A stretch of DNA of 64,000 nt from Agarophyton chilense (lineage: Eukaryota; Rhodophyta; Florideophyceae; Gracilariales; Gracilariaceae): NCBI GenBank assembly GCA_030374765.1, contig JARGXX010000003.1, forward strand, positions 1,550,001-1,614,000, written 5' to 3'. Within the stretch, counting starts at the first letter, position 1; every line of letters starts with the position of its first letter. A model generated the notes under the pieces. It was not told where the DNA came from. It saw only the letters and a list, made by a program, of their open reading frames with translations, and made no database searches. A program made the translations under genes and the position numbers. Positions 49,606-60,330 of this stretch are shown one piece after another.

Positions 49606-52600
49606 TCATGTGCCTTGGGAGGTATTATTATGGGTGCCACCCAGTGGTGGTGTTGTGCCACCAGTGGTGGTGTTGGAGAAGTAGGGCTTGGCAGTTGGGT
49701 CTCGGTAGAATCTGTTGAGGTAAAATCGATGGAAGCGCCAGTGCAATCGAGGGGTGAAGGGGGGTGCGGGGTAGTTTTGGCGAAGTACATGAACGGGGCC
49801 GAGAATGGAAGAGGATGGTACGAGGCCGAACCAGGGGGAGACGTTGTCGGAGTTGGAAGTGTTTGAGATAGGAAGGGGGTGGGCGGTGTGGTTTTGTTCG
49901 TCGTCTGTTGCCCATCGGAGGCAGATGCAATTGAGAGAGACATCGACTTGATCCTGGGGTGGAACGAGTTCGAGGAACTGAACGAAGGCGAACTCGTTAT
50001 GAGTGGAAGGGGAAGAAGGGGTGGTGAAGCGAAGAAGAGAGTTGAGCTTGCAGACCCAGGCGGTGGGAGTGGGGTTGGAGAAGCTGGAACCGGCAACGAG
50101 GATGTGGGAGAACTTTGGGGTTTTAGAGGGACCGAAGGAGGGAGCAGCGAAGATACGTTGAATGAGTGGGAGAGGGGGATCTTTGACGGCGAGCTCGTTT
50201 CGATCGGCGATGTAGTCGTCTAGGGTTGGGGTGAAGCCGCCGACGACGTATGCGGAATTGACGAATGTGAGACGGGTTTGGCGGAGAGTGGGGGAGTCCT
50301 GGTTGAGAGCTAGTGTTTCGAGTGTGAGTGTGACGAAGGAGGGGAGTGCGAGGGTTCCAATCTGTGAGATGATGGCGATAGTGTCTGGGGAGAAGAGGTC
50401 CTGAAGGGAAGAGATTGTTGAGTGGGGGTTTGCTCGAAGGAATTTGTGAGCGGTGATGAGATCGGAAAAGGAGGTGTGCTTGCCATCACGGACGAAACCT
50501 GGTTTGCGGGCTTGGAAGGGAGGAGGAGGGGCATGGGAGGATGAGGTGACGGAAGGATCAGCGGAGAGAGAAATCCAATTGTTGACGGCATCGGAGCGTT
50601 CGATGGCACGGATGGTTTCGTTGTGCGCGGTGGGTCTGCGCTTGGAGGTTCGGGAGTAATGTGCTTTGAAGAGGGTATGGGCTTGTTCGAAGATGCCTGC
50701 ATCGTTGAAGTGGAGACCCCCAAAGCGTCGAATGTCGTCTACGATGTGATCGAGGAGGTGGAATTTGAGGGTGCCAAGGTTGGAGGTATGGTATGGACCG
50801 AGAACATCGACAGCTCTGTGCTTGAAGGAATGGATTTGGGAGGCGAGTTTGGCAAGACGAGAAGTGGTCCATTCGGGGACGGAGTTGTAGCACATGGAGG
50901 TGAGGAGGAGGTCTGTGTACTTGGAGAAGACGGTTGTGATGGGAGCGGAATTGGCTTCGTCACAGCAGCGGTCGAAGAAGGCGCCGATGAAGGGGAAGAC
51001 CATGTCGAGGGCGCGGTAGTCTTTTGCTTCTAGCATGCCGCGGACGCCGTCAGTTGTGAAGAAGACGTTGAGGGACTGCCCGCTTTCGGAAGTAGAGAAG
51101 TCGATGTGGAGGCCGGTAGCTGGGGAATGATTTTCGATGGTGGTAAGGATGAAGTTGGAGTGCTTGAGGATGGAGGTGCGGACGGAGTGGAAGGAACGGC
51201 GGGAGTTTGTGGAGCTGATGGTGGTGAAGAGGTGTTCTGATCTGAGACGTTCGATGGCGGCGAGCTTGATGAGTTTGGAAACGCCGAGGTGGAAGTTGTG
51301 GAGGGGTTCGAAGGGGAAGATGTTGTATGGGGTGAGGAGGAGAGTGATGTTGAAAAGGGGGTAAGACTCGAAGAGGGAGGGGTATTTTGCGAGGGAGAGG
51401 GAGTGGAGTGCTTGGAGAGCTTGTTCCTTGAAGTTGCGCGAGACTCTTGGCTTGCGGGCGAGGAGAGCTGCTTCGGAGTCCTTGAGGAGGGAGAAGTGTT
51501 TGTTGGGGGCTGCAAGGGTGAGGGGAAGAGATCGAGGGGGATGGGCGTGAGAGTGTTGGTGGAGCTGTGAGCGAGGGACAGAGCATCTGTAGCAGGGCTG
51601 CTGGGGGCGGGTGCCGTGGGAGATGGCGAGAATATCCTTTGCCTCGGGAATGTCTGCGCAGTAGCTGGCGATGATGGGGTGGCATTGACGAAAAACGCCG
51701 TCGGCGTCGCGGAAGGGGAAACCGGGGAGGGCGGAAGAGAAGAGAGGTTGAAGGAGGGAGGAGATGGTCTGCTGTATGAGTTCCATTTTTGTTTGGCGGG
51801 GGATGGAGGAGGAATGAGTGATGATATCTGCATCTGGAGAAGGAGTGATTGGGGTGAAGGAGGTGGGAAGATAGCCGAGAAGTGTGAGATTGTCGGAGAT
51901 GCAATTGCGGCGAAAGGAGTCGGAGAAGTTGAGAAGGGTGATGTGGAGGGGGTAAAAGGTGATGGAAGAAGATTTGAGAGAGGTAGAGGACTTGTCGGAG
52001 TAGATTTGGACGAGGCCGATGAAGGAGTCGATACCGGAGGAGTGAGGGAGATGCCAGACGATGTTATCTTTTGTGGACTGCATGATGGCGGTCTTGAGTG
52101 CGGGGACGACTTTTGAGCCGAGGGTGGCTGCCATGGGGTGTGCGAAGGCGGGGGAGCCGGAGGCGGATGTTTGGGAGATGGGGTGGAAAAAGGTGTTCTT
52201 GAAGTGTGCGAAGGCGAGCTGTTGTTTGAGGACATAAATTGCGTCTTTCTGGAAGAGGGTTGCGGAGAAGCGTTTGTGGGGATCGAAGATGGTGGAGGGG
52301 GCGAAACCAATGGACCTGATTCTCTGGTGGAAGAGGTCTGCCTGGAGCTCGAGGCATTGCTTTGCGGAGGAGACTGAGTTCCGGAATGTTGATTCGGAGA
52401 AGTGGGGATCATTAAGGAGAGTGATGATTTCGTCAGCCTTTCGTTGTCCAAGCTTGGAGGCGATGGAGGAGATGTAGAGGACCATTTTCTCCAGGTGGGG
52501 GTTGTCGAGGGGGGGAGTGGAAGGAGGGAGGGGGGAGAGAGCGAGAGAGGAGGGGGAACCGAGAGGGGCAGTGGCGACGTGGATGGCGTCCTGGGTGTGG

Positions 52601-53073
52601 AGGGAGAGAGGGAGCTGGTCTTGGAGGTAGGAGTCATGGTGTGCAAGAGGGACGTTGTGGGAAGGGCGATGTGAGGGAGGAGGATGAGGGGGGAGTTGTG
52701 AGGTGGACTTGTGGCGTTTTGTGCGGGGGGGAAGTTGGGTTACTTTCCGCCAGGGGAGAAGAAGCGCTTGTTGGCGGAGAGGCGATGAGGGCACCTTCTC
52801 TGGTGCCGCTGGAGGGCGGGGATTTCTCGGGCGAAGAAGGAGCAACCGTTGAAGCAGCAGGAAGGCATGGTGGGTGGAGGAGAGGTGGTGGGAAAGAAGT
52901 TGGTGGGGGGCGTAGACGGAGAGAGAGTATGGCGCACACAGGGCACGTGACAGGGGAGGCCGGTGGAGAATAATATAGACTGCAAGGCACGTGAGGTCTG
53001 CCAGGTCGGGCTGCGATTCTATTGCGATTGATATGGATGGTACTAAATGTTCAATTTCTATTTTGAGGTCCAT
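49606..53073 (-). CDS. Plavaka/CACTA-like transposase
   Basis: The 1155-aa frame includes FRQCHPIIASYCADIPEAKD (first catalytic Asp region, D near residue 474), the zinc-binding PCYRCSVPRSQL, FEPLHNFHLGVSKLI, and LKFHLLDHIVDDIRRFGGLH followed by EQAHTLFKAHYSRTSKRR. These are ordered as in Plavaka/Tnp2-type transposases of the CACTA superfamily. The true start is probably the ATG at about 52868 in another frame, which encodes a Cys/His finger (CCFNGCSFFAREIPALQRHQ); an intron or frameshift must join it to the main frame near 52.7 kb. The product would bind the terminal repeats and cut and paste the element. The C-terminal part appears intact. Confidence 0.75.
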   Translation of the reverse strand: MDLKIEIEHLVPSISIAIESQPDLADLTCLAVYIILHRPPLSRALCAPYSLSVYAPHQLLSHHLSSTHHAFLLLQRLLLLRPRNPRPPAAPEKVPSSPLRQQALLLPWRKVTQLPPRTKRHKSTSQLPPHPPPSHRPSHNVPLAHHDSYLQDQLPLSLHTQDAIHVATAPLGSPSSLALSPLPPSTPPLDNPHLEKMVLYISSIASKLGQRKADEIITLLNDPHFSESTFRNSVSSAKQCLELQADLFHQRIRSIGFAPSTIFDPHKRFSATLFQKDAIYVLKQQLAFAHFKNTFFHPISQTSASGSPAFAHPMAATLGSKVVPALKTAIMQSTKDNIVWHLPHSSGIDSFIGLVQIYSDKSSTSLKSSSITFYPLHITLLNFSDSFRRNCISDNLTLLGYLPTSFTPITPSPDADIITHSSSIPRQTKMELIQQTISSLLQPLFSSALPGFPFRDADGVFRQCHPIIASYCADIPEAKDILAISHGTRPQQPCYRCSVPRSQLHQHSHAHPPRSLPLTLAAPNKHFSLLKDSEAALLARKPRVSRNFKEQALQALHSLSLAKYPSLFESYPLFNITLLLTPYNIFPFEPLHNFHLGVSKLIKLAAIERLRSEHLFTTISSTNSRRSFHSVRTSILKHSNFILTTIENHSPATGLHIDFSTSESGQSLNVFFTTDGVRGMLEAKDYRALDMVFPFIGAFFDRCCDEANSAPITTVFSKYTDLLLTSMCYNSVPEWTTSRLAKLASQIHSFKHRAVDVLGPYHTSNLGTLKFHLLDHIVDDIRRFGGLHFNDAGIFEQAHTLFKAHYSRTSKRRPTAHNETIRAIERSDAVNNWISLSADPSVTSSSHAPPPPFQARKPGFVRDGKHTSFSDLITAHKFLRANPHSTISSLQDLFSPDTIAIISQIGTLALPSFVTLTLETLALNQDSPTLRQTRLTFVNSAYVVGGFTPTLDDYIADRNELAVKDPPLPLIQRIFAAPSFGPSKTPKFSHILVAGSSFSNPTPTAWVCKLNSLLRFTTPSSPSTHNEFAFVQFLELVPPQDQVDVSLNCICLRWATDDEQNHTAHPLPISNTSNSDNVSPWFGLVPSSSILGPVHVLRQNYPAPPFTPRLHWRFHRFYLNRFYRDPTAKPYFSNTTTGGTTPPLGGTHNNTSQGT

Positions 53074-53359
53074 TTTGGGACCGGTTTTTTGTACTAATCT
53101 GTCAATCTAGAGCGCACAAAGATTGAATCTGCTCCTGCACCACTTTTCTACTTTTACCTTTAAACTGCGGCGACAGAAAGATTCACGCTAGTTTTACCTC
53201 CATCAAAACTAGAAAAACTGCAGATATGTGCTAGTTTTCCTTCCCATACAAACTAGCACTAATGAACGAATGAAAATATTTTCGGAAATAAACACCTCCA
53301 AATTTGGATAAATTCACGGGTTTTCGGTCATTTCAATTCGTCCTTTTTTGACCACTGAA
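53074..53359. other. Right subterminal region of the transposon
   Basis: An AT-rich, non-coding stretch with CTAGTTTT at 53188-53195 and 53231-53238, its complement AAAACTAG at 53205-53212, and AAACTAG near 53251. The same word occurs near the left end. Repeated subterminal motifs are typical transposase-binding sites in CACTA elements. Confidence 0.5.
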
Positions 53360-53382
53360 CTAGCATTCCGAGAACACTGACG
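53360..53382 (-). repeat. Right terminal inverted repeat
   Basis: CTAGCATTCCGAGAACA followed by CTGACG, the complement of 39371-39393 with one mismatch. The CAG that follows is the target duplication, and then the RNase H reading resumes. Confidence 0.9.
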
Positions 53383-54811
53383 CAGGGAGAAACACTTACC
53401 ATCCATACGGATCAATCGTCCCTACGATGGTCATTATCACTAACAGACCTCTCCGGGAGGTCAACACGTTGGCGCTTACGCCTGTCTGATTTCGATTTCG
53501 AAGTTAAATATAAGAAGGGACTGGCTAATATACAGGCCGACGCTTTCTAGCGATTGGAAGCTTTAGGGGAAACCCAAGGAGAAATCGATGACGATTTGCC
53601 GTGTTTTTCAATGGAGATGAATAACGATGAAACGCAACTTGAAGATCAAGAAGATGAAGTGGATTACTCCCAATTGGACCCTCTAATGCTAACCCATGGA
53701 ACTGAACCTCCTGATCAACTTGAGCGTTCCTCGATCACGGAGCTCTGCAATGAGAAACTAACGGAGAACTTCTGTACAGCGATACGCTCCCGTCTTAACG
53801 GGGGGGGGGAGGATTTGCCCTTTTCGCTCAGTGGGCGAAGCTATCTGGACACCCAGGAGGAACAAAGTTGTTTATAACCCTAAGAAAAGGGACTTCTATT
53901 GGCCAACGTTGGCAATGGACTGCCATGCTATGGTGAAGCTATTCAGAACGTGCTCGATGAATCGCGTGAAACTCTTTAAGAAGATGAAAAATACGACCCT
54001 ATTCCCGGCGAAGGCGCCTCTACAATTGGTCAGTATCGACATACTTGGAGAGCTAATTCGTTCCTATCAATTATATCGCTACCTATTGGTAATTACGGAT
54101 CGATTCGCAAAACTTGTACGGACTGTAACGTTGAAGAAGATACCCGCCTCGGTAATAGCTGAGGCTTTCATAAAACACTGGTTGTATGTGTACGGGCCTC
54201 CGGAAGTTCTGCTATCAGATAATGGAAAACAGTTTGTCGCTAAGTTCTTTCAGAAAGAACTTTGCCAAACGTGTGCGATGAATCGCGTCAAGCTCTTTAA
54301 GAAGAGGAAAAAGATGACCCTTTTCCCGGCGAAGGCGCCTCTACAATTGGTCAGCATCGACATACTTGGAGAGCTAGTTCGTTCCAATCAAGGATATCGC
54401 TACCTATTGGTAATAACGGATCGATTCTCAAAACTTGTACGGACTGTACCGTTGAAGAACATAACCGCCGCGGTAGTAGCTCAGGCTTTCCTCAAACACT
54501 GGGTGTATGTGTACGGACCGCCGGAAGTTCTGCTATCAGATAATGGAAAGCAGTTTCTTGTTAAGCTCTTTCAGAGCGTTTGCCGAATAATGGGCATCAA
54601 GAACGTGTTCACCACGACTTACCACCAACAGTGTAATGGTCAGGTGGAACGCTACAACCGTATGTTATTAGCCGCTCTTCGGCATTACATCGCGGATCAC
54701 CCGAAAGAGTTGGACATGTACGCAGACACACTTTGTTATCTGTTATGCGTACAACACGCATGTGCATACGTCTACAAAGGCGGCTCCTTTTCAGCTCGTG
54801 ATATCACGTAG
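53383..54811 (+). pseudogene. RNase H end and integrase, chromovirus 3 (right part)
   Basis: It continues 39012-39370: LTIHTDQSSLRWSLSLTDLS, RLRLSDFDFEVKYKKGLANI, a linker rich in Asp/Glu, then an integrase with HHCC remains (LSGHPGGTKL, FYWPTLAMDCHAM) and a core with VSIDILGEL, YGPPEVLLSDNGKQF and a QVERYNR motif. The core's first part occurs twice in tandem. Frameshifts near 53545, 53850 and 54760 and stops mark it as decayed. The integrase C-terminus and chromodomain were not clearly found beyond 54.8 kb, where the convergent accessory gene begins. Confidence 0.85.
53947..54588 (+). repeat. 321-bp in-frame tandem duplication in integrase
   Basis: Units 53947-54267 and 54268-54588 both start at AACGTG before CGATGAATCGCGT and encode MNRVKLFKK through LLSDNGKQF. 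The offset of 321 bp is exactly 107 codons, so the frame is kept. The copies have diverged by scattered substitutions, so the duplication is not recent. It doubles the first catalytic Asp region. Confidence 0.9.
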
Positions 54812-54906
54812 CTAGATGGCGAACCCTTGTGCATCTAGCGGATTGCTTCAATAGAACCCCATGCCAGTCGATATTGTTGATCAAGTCTACCAAGAGTAGG
54901 AATTCG

Positions 54907-56139
54907 TCATAATTGGCACGGAATCCCCACACAAGGGAAAGATCGAGTTGTCTCGTATATCTCCGCGCTGTTGGCGACAGGTACAAAACACAATAGGTAT
55001 CGTAGGCGTTCCAAAAGATATACGCCGCCATCTTGGAAGTGAAATTGGAGAACATGATCGCCCATTATCCCGAGAACAGTTAGTTGATCAACGCGGAACC
55101 GATATAGGATATGGCAAAAGGATGTTCCACCAGACATCCACGAGGGCTCTCGGTTTTCGCCCAGTGTTATGGCAGCGCGACGTAGCGTCCAATGCGAGCA
55201 TTCCGCCTAATTCGACCAATCTCGATCATTCGGTATGGAACCAGGTACCCCAAGCGGGATCTCGTACGTCGTTCCCAACAAGGATAATCCCAGTATGGAA
55301 TGTCTCTCTTATAGAGGAAGCGGAAGTCCGCACGGAGCAAGGGCCAACGAAAGCAGAGTGCCGCGTTGCGTACATCGCGTAAGGCGCTCCATTCGTCGAC
55401 GTCGACCTCGTATAAGGTCTCAATGTACGAGTATCCTTCGCCATTCATGCGAGCAATCCAGGGATTTAGATTCCAATCTCCAGTGAGAACGACCGTGCTA
55501 ATGAACCGGTGCAGACGCTGTTATATCGGCTTGGTGAACCGAGCTCGGGCTTTGTCCATACTTTCGTTGGTATACCGGGCAGTCGTGTTATCTGGCCAAG
55601 CACAGAAAGTAAGCCAATCGTGGCTGCGGATAGCCGCATACGAAAGGCCATCGGGGAGGTAACCGCTGAAGACGTATCGGTTGATAAACGCGTCATCGCG
55701 AAGAGCGACTGGGTCAAACCAGGGAGCCTGTGCGATGGGGTCAGCATCGTCGATAGGATCTCTTCCCAACAGGTCCACGGGATGAGGATGGCTGCGTTGA
55801 GTCCAACGAGACGGCGCTCGAATGATCCCAGCGAATGGTAGTAACGATTCATTCAGCATCACACCTGAATATGAAGGCTGTAAGAGCATGGAAAGGAAAC
55901 CAACGCGAGGAGACCGCATTGATCGGAAGACCGAAGGCGCCGCAGCTTGCAAGTAGAAGCCACTGCTGGCCTAAGGGCCATCTGAGGGTACGTCTTCGTT
56001 GTTGGAGTTGTGCGTCGCGGAAGGATTCATCGCTGATCGAATCGAAACAGAATTCTGTGAATCGTCTGACGTCAAGCAGAAGTTGGTGTACTTTCGTGGA
56101 GACAAGGAGATTTCGAAAGGCCGATACATGTTCCGGCAT
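54907..56139 (-). pseudogene. Antisense accessory gene of chromovirus 3
   Basis: Minus-strand frames at 56139-55849, 55952-55521, 55448-55167 and 55137-54907 form one damaged gene. Blocks shared with the copies at 21-23 and 36-38 kb are DEWSALRDVRNAAL (SEWTVLVAILALEV in copy 1), DFRFLYKRDIPYWD (DSDIYRDGVQP) and YLVPYRMIEIGRI (FIPPRVAQDISRF). A TGDWNLNPWIARM segment before these briefly suggests an exonuclease-like fold, but the other copies do not keep the catalytic residues. It is convergent with the integrase, as in copies 1 and 2. Confidence 0.55.
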
Positions 56140-57004
56140 ATCAAGACGTCTTGCGTCGTCTATGCTTCGCGCTTAACAGGGGGGATGTGTAGTATTCTAC
56201 TACCCTCGGAATACCGATGGAATAATTTTCGTCTAAGTACGATGATACTCATAGGTGAGTGCAACAGCTATGATGAAGTTATGAAGCGGCATCCTGCAGA
56301 TAGCCAGCAAGGTGGTATGTTACACGTGAGATCTCGGCCTGAAACGGCGCATCCGATTCGACCCTTTGTAGGGAAATACCGGATTGGCGATGGCGCATAT
56401 AGTGGGTAGCCAAGTGGCAACCAAACCTACCCTTCTTAGGTGGAAGACCATTTATAGCTAATTATCCGTACTGTAGAGGGGTTAATGGGCAAACAAAGTG
56501 ATATCTAGATATTGTTATGTGCGGCGCTCACCCCCTTGCACAGTACATAAGGCACAGAGTGGAGCGCCGACTCCAAAGTAATGGAGACAACAACGGGCTT
56601 ACCAACGGTTTTGTTCCTTGTTCAGTATACCTTATCCAGAGATCCGGACGAGCTACAACAAGTAGTTGTCCGATCCGTAGTACCAACCACCCTCATTGGC
56701 GAGTGGGGCCTTACCACCCCCATTCTAGCTCGCTAGTGTTTTGCTCGACCAAATCTTCCCCTTAGCCGCAAGCAGCAATTTGGCAGTCCCAAACACCATT
56801 GCAGGTGTCTGCTCTCTCCGTTAGAGCGGATACTACACTCCTACCATTACCTGGGGCGCTCAAGTTTTAACAGGCTTCTTCAAAATCTATTAGGCTGCTT
56901 TTGGCCGCGGAGATACGAATCCCACCTCAGTCCTAGGTCTGAGTTCGTCTCAATCTCCCGTCCACACTGATTAAGGGATATTAAACTCCGAACATCTTTA
57001 TGAG
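56140..57004. other. Intergenic repeat DNA, possible LTR remnant
   Basis: No coding content was recognised. Around 56513 a TGTTATGTGCGGCGCTC start and CACAGAGTGGAGCGCCGACT contain complementary GGCGCTC/GAGCGCC words, as in LTR hairpins. A second copy was not found in the window, so it stays unassigned. Confidence 0.3.
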
Positions 57005-60000
57005 ATAAATATGAACTCGCCGTATCGAATGGCGTTGCTCACATTGAGCCGGACGAACCTTTTACGGTTCTGGTTGTCAATCTGGGCCCTACACCGAAAT
57101 TACTGGTAAAAACCCAAGTTACTCTGTCGACCATGTCTTGATTCACCGCCATTGCCCCTACTAAGTTGGCAGCAGCTGATGTACTCTATCTCATACGATC
57201 TCAGAAGGAAGAGCACGGTGTCACTTTATCATCGACTAATCTGGACAGACAACCTTCCGAAGCCGAGAAAACCCTTATCCCAACGAGCTTTGACCAGATA
57301 GACCCCGTGAGAGAACTGGAGTAGCTAGACCTCGCCTATGTGCCTAAATCGCACCTTGAACGCCTCCGTGACATGTGACGAGAGTTTATAACAATTGAAA
57401 ATGGCTCTCTTGGTAAGATTATTACAACGGAACACCGAATAAACTTTTAGCCGAATTCTGGACTGGTTGTTCAACACCCTTACATGGCAGGCCCCAAAGA
57501 TGGTCAAGAGAAACAGTTCCAAGGGAACAAAATACTCTGAGCTGAATTGATCGAACTGGCGAAGTCACCGTGGGAATTCCCAATTGTTGTGGCTCCGAAA
57601 CCTGATGGGTCCTGGCATTTCTGTATCGACTACCGTTTCTTGAACAACGTAACCGTTAAAGACGGGTATCCCATGCCTTGAATGGATCAGTAAAGTGACC
57701 CGCTCGGCATTTCTAACGGTTTTTAAGCTTCGGACGCCAATTAGTGATACTTGCAAGTTCCCGTCAAAAACTGGACCAGAACAAGACTGATTTTTGGTCA
57801 ATCGGGACTGTGTTGTTCTAAACTAACGCTTTTTTGTCTGACTAATGCTCTGGCTTCCTTTCAGCTTGCTCTGGCTATCCTAGTGGCCCGCTTCAAGTGG
57901 CGTACATTCTTTGTTTATCTCGACGATATCATTGTTTTCTCAGATTGTCTGTATGACCACATCACCCATGTCAGTAATACTATGACCACGTTACGTGAGG
58001 CTAGAAGTATAATCAAGTTATGAAATTGCAGCTCCTCCACAGGTACTGTTAAGTATTTTGGTCGCATTATCCGTCCAGGACACGTTTCGTATCGGAAAAA
58101 GCTCGAGTGAAATCGCTTAGCCTATTGATAGAGCCTATAACTCAAAAATAACTACGCTCTTTTTTAGAATTTATAAACGTCTACCAACGTCTTAAACCCA
58201 GCTTCGAAGAAATAGCCCAATCGCTAACCGAGCTTCTGCGGGGAGGGCAACCACCTAAATTGGAACCCTTCACGGTTGCCCAGGCATATGATTTTAAATC
58301 TCCTACGTAGGCCACCACATCACCACTGATCTTATCCTTTTGGAATCCCGTAATACCGGTTGGAGTGGACACAGACGCAAGTGGCTTCCAAGTCGTTTTT
58401 GCTCTCTTTCCGACAAATGCGAAACAAAACCGAATCCCATCGGGTATTGGTCACGTTCGCTAAATATACACGAACGCAAGTACTCCGAGTCGAAGAAGTA
58501 GTGTCTCGCCGTTGTGCGGGTCTTCTCTACTGCCGCCTATCTTATGCGTGTGCATTTTACTGCCTGCACAGAGCAATTCTTCTTCCAATGGCTTCTAATC
58601 GTCTTGCAACCATCAGACCACTAAATGAAGTAGATATTACGCATAATTATGTATGAATTCGAAGTGATCTACAGAAAGGGCATGCACCACGTGCAAGGGA
58701 ATGCACAGTCACGTTAAACCACTCATGGAGAAGCTCTGGGTCCCGATGATGAGAATATTCGTTGCTTCACCGTTGGTGATCGAGCACTGGACGAACCGGA
58801 TTGGTTACACAATAACTGGCCTGAAACTCCCAATTGGATGCGAAATGGCACGCACATCTTGTCGCTGACAAAACTGAAAAGCCCTAATCTGGTAATTTTG
58901 TACTGATACCCCCGGAAAAGATGGTTTGAGAACAGCAAAGTGACCCCTTCTGTACGAATAGACGAGCATGTTTTAATGGTGGCGCACAACCTTTTATCGA
59001 AATGAATGATATTGGTTACCTTGCCAAGACGGTACAATCATCCGGACAAGTAGTGGATCCACAAACTCCACAATATATAGTTTTGCATCTATCTCAAAAT
59101 GCAACACTTCAAGGACAGGCCGGTGGACGAAATAACTACCTCACTTTTCGAAGGAACTTTTATTGGCCCGCCATGGCAGTTAACTGCAAGGCAGCAGTGC
59201 GGTTTTGTACGGAATGTACTAGAAATTGCTTGAAATAGCTCAAACACTCAATAAATCTGAAGCTTTTCCCTGCATGGGCTCCTCTCTAGTTTGTAGCAAT
59301 CAACATTCTTGGCCCACTACTAACCACCCAACGTGGAAACAAATTAAGAATTTTTATTACCGATCATTTCTTGAAGTTAGTTCGGACGGCACCTTTAAGA
59401 AAGATATCCACTTTCATGGTTTCCGAAGGTATTGTAACCCACTATGTATTTCTCTACGGTACGCCAGTTCATCTTCTGTCCGATAACGGAAAACAATTTT
59501 CATCTCGGTTTTTCCAGTACGTGTGTCGGATTCTGAACTTATAAAAATTTTCGCAACGCCTTCCTGCCTCCAATTCAATGGACCAAACGATCAATTTAAA
59601 CAAACGCTACTCGAATCACTTTGATATTAAGTGGGCTATGAACCCAAACGTTGCGATCTGTTTACTGATGCGGTTACGTTTTCTTGCAGTACGCCGGTAC
59701 AGCGTACAATTGGTTCGAATCCATTTGAATTGGTGCGGTCCCTCCGTACGTCCTCTATCGCGTCGTAGCCCTAGCCTAGACTGGAAGAATTCTTTTCCGT
59801 AAAGAATTACGGCCAAAAGTGGAAAGAGTGGCCGACCAAGTTTATTTCATCCGGACGCAGTTCAATGGCCTCTGTCAAGTCGCAAACAAGCGTGATTTTG
59901 AATGTCGCCTACGGATACAAGTCCACTGATCAAATAGGAAGACTGTGCTTCCATCCGTAGAAATCATTAAAATCCTGATAGTTAAAAACGCTACAAATTT

Positions 60001-60330
60001 TCGCCTTTCTTGGACGACTTATATAAGGTCGTCTCGGTCAAGTACGATGCTGTCGACTTAGAAATGGCCAACGCTCAAGAACGCATCTGCCTCGACCGCG
60101 TTTTCACTGCCCCCCACCGTTTTAAGAAGTAACCTCTGTTGGTACACAACCCACAACCGTAAATAATGGTCTGCGGCACACATAGGTGGCTCAGCCCTCT
60201 TCATTGGGTACAAGACCTTCTTTCTTGCCACATACTTCTCGAAAGAGCTCTGATTCGCTGCTCTTGTTGGAAACTACCCAGAATAGTCTCTCTGTAAAGC
60301 TGCAGCATGGTGTCTAAAGTCACTGGTTAG
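57005..60330 (+). pseudogene. Ty3/gypsy pol remnant (element 4)
   Basis: Across many stops the plus strand reads, in order: a region before RT (LDLAYVPKSHLERLRDM), the RT start (AELIELAKSPWEFPIVVAPK, FCIDYRFLNNVTVKDGYP), the RT active-site block FFVYLDDIIVFS near 57915-57950, RNase H (VDTDASGFQVVFALF), and integrase (RNFYWPAMAVNC, FVAINILGPLLTTQRGN, LYGTPVHLLSDNGKQFSSRF, YGQKWKEWPTKFI). It is clearly related to the other chromovirus-type elements but strongly decayed. Limits are approximate, and its LTRs were not identified. Confidence 0.75.

Larger units (their letters stand above)
39371..53382. mobile_element. 14-kb DNA transposon with chromatin-modifying cargo
   Basis: A 14,012-bp element with 23-bp terminal inverted repeats (one mismatch) and the 3-bp duplication CAG (39368-39370 and 53383-53385). 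It lies inside the RNase H of chromovirus 3; removing it and one CAG restores PYLQ-GETLTIHTD. It encodes a Plavaka/CACTA-type transposase, a DNA N6-adenine-type methyltransferase, a SET protein, a 2OG-Fe(II) dioxygenase-like protein, a multipass membrane protein and a large charged protein. A 3-bp duplication suits the CACTA superfamily. Most frames are long, so it is younger than the host retrotransposon, though some genes show stops or frameshifts. Confidence 0.9.

Noticed and set aside
51030..52646. 538-codon Ser/Pro-rich minus-strand frame
   Set aside because: A shadow frame within the transposase. The 1155-codon frame carries the catalytic and zinc motifs.
49606..53073. A KDZ (Zisupton-type) transposase
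   Set aside because: KDZ signature motifs were not found. The ADIPEA, CYRC and FEPLH motifs and the 3-bp duplication fit Plavaka/CACTA better.
55167..55952. A LINE-type endonuclease (TGDWNLNP motif)
   Set aside because: The surrounding blocks match the antisense accessory protein of the other chromoviruses, which lacks endonuclease catalytic residues.
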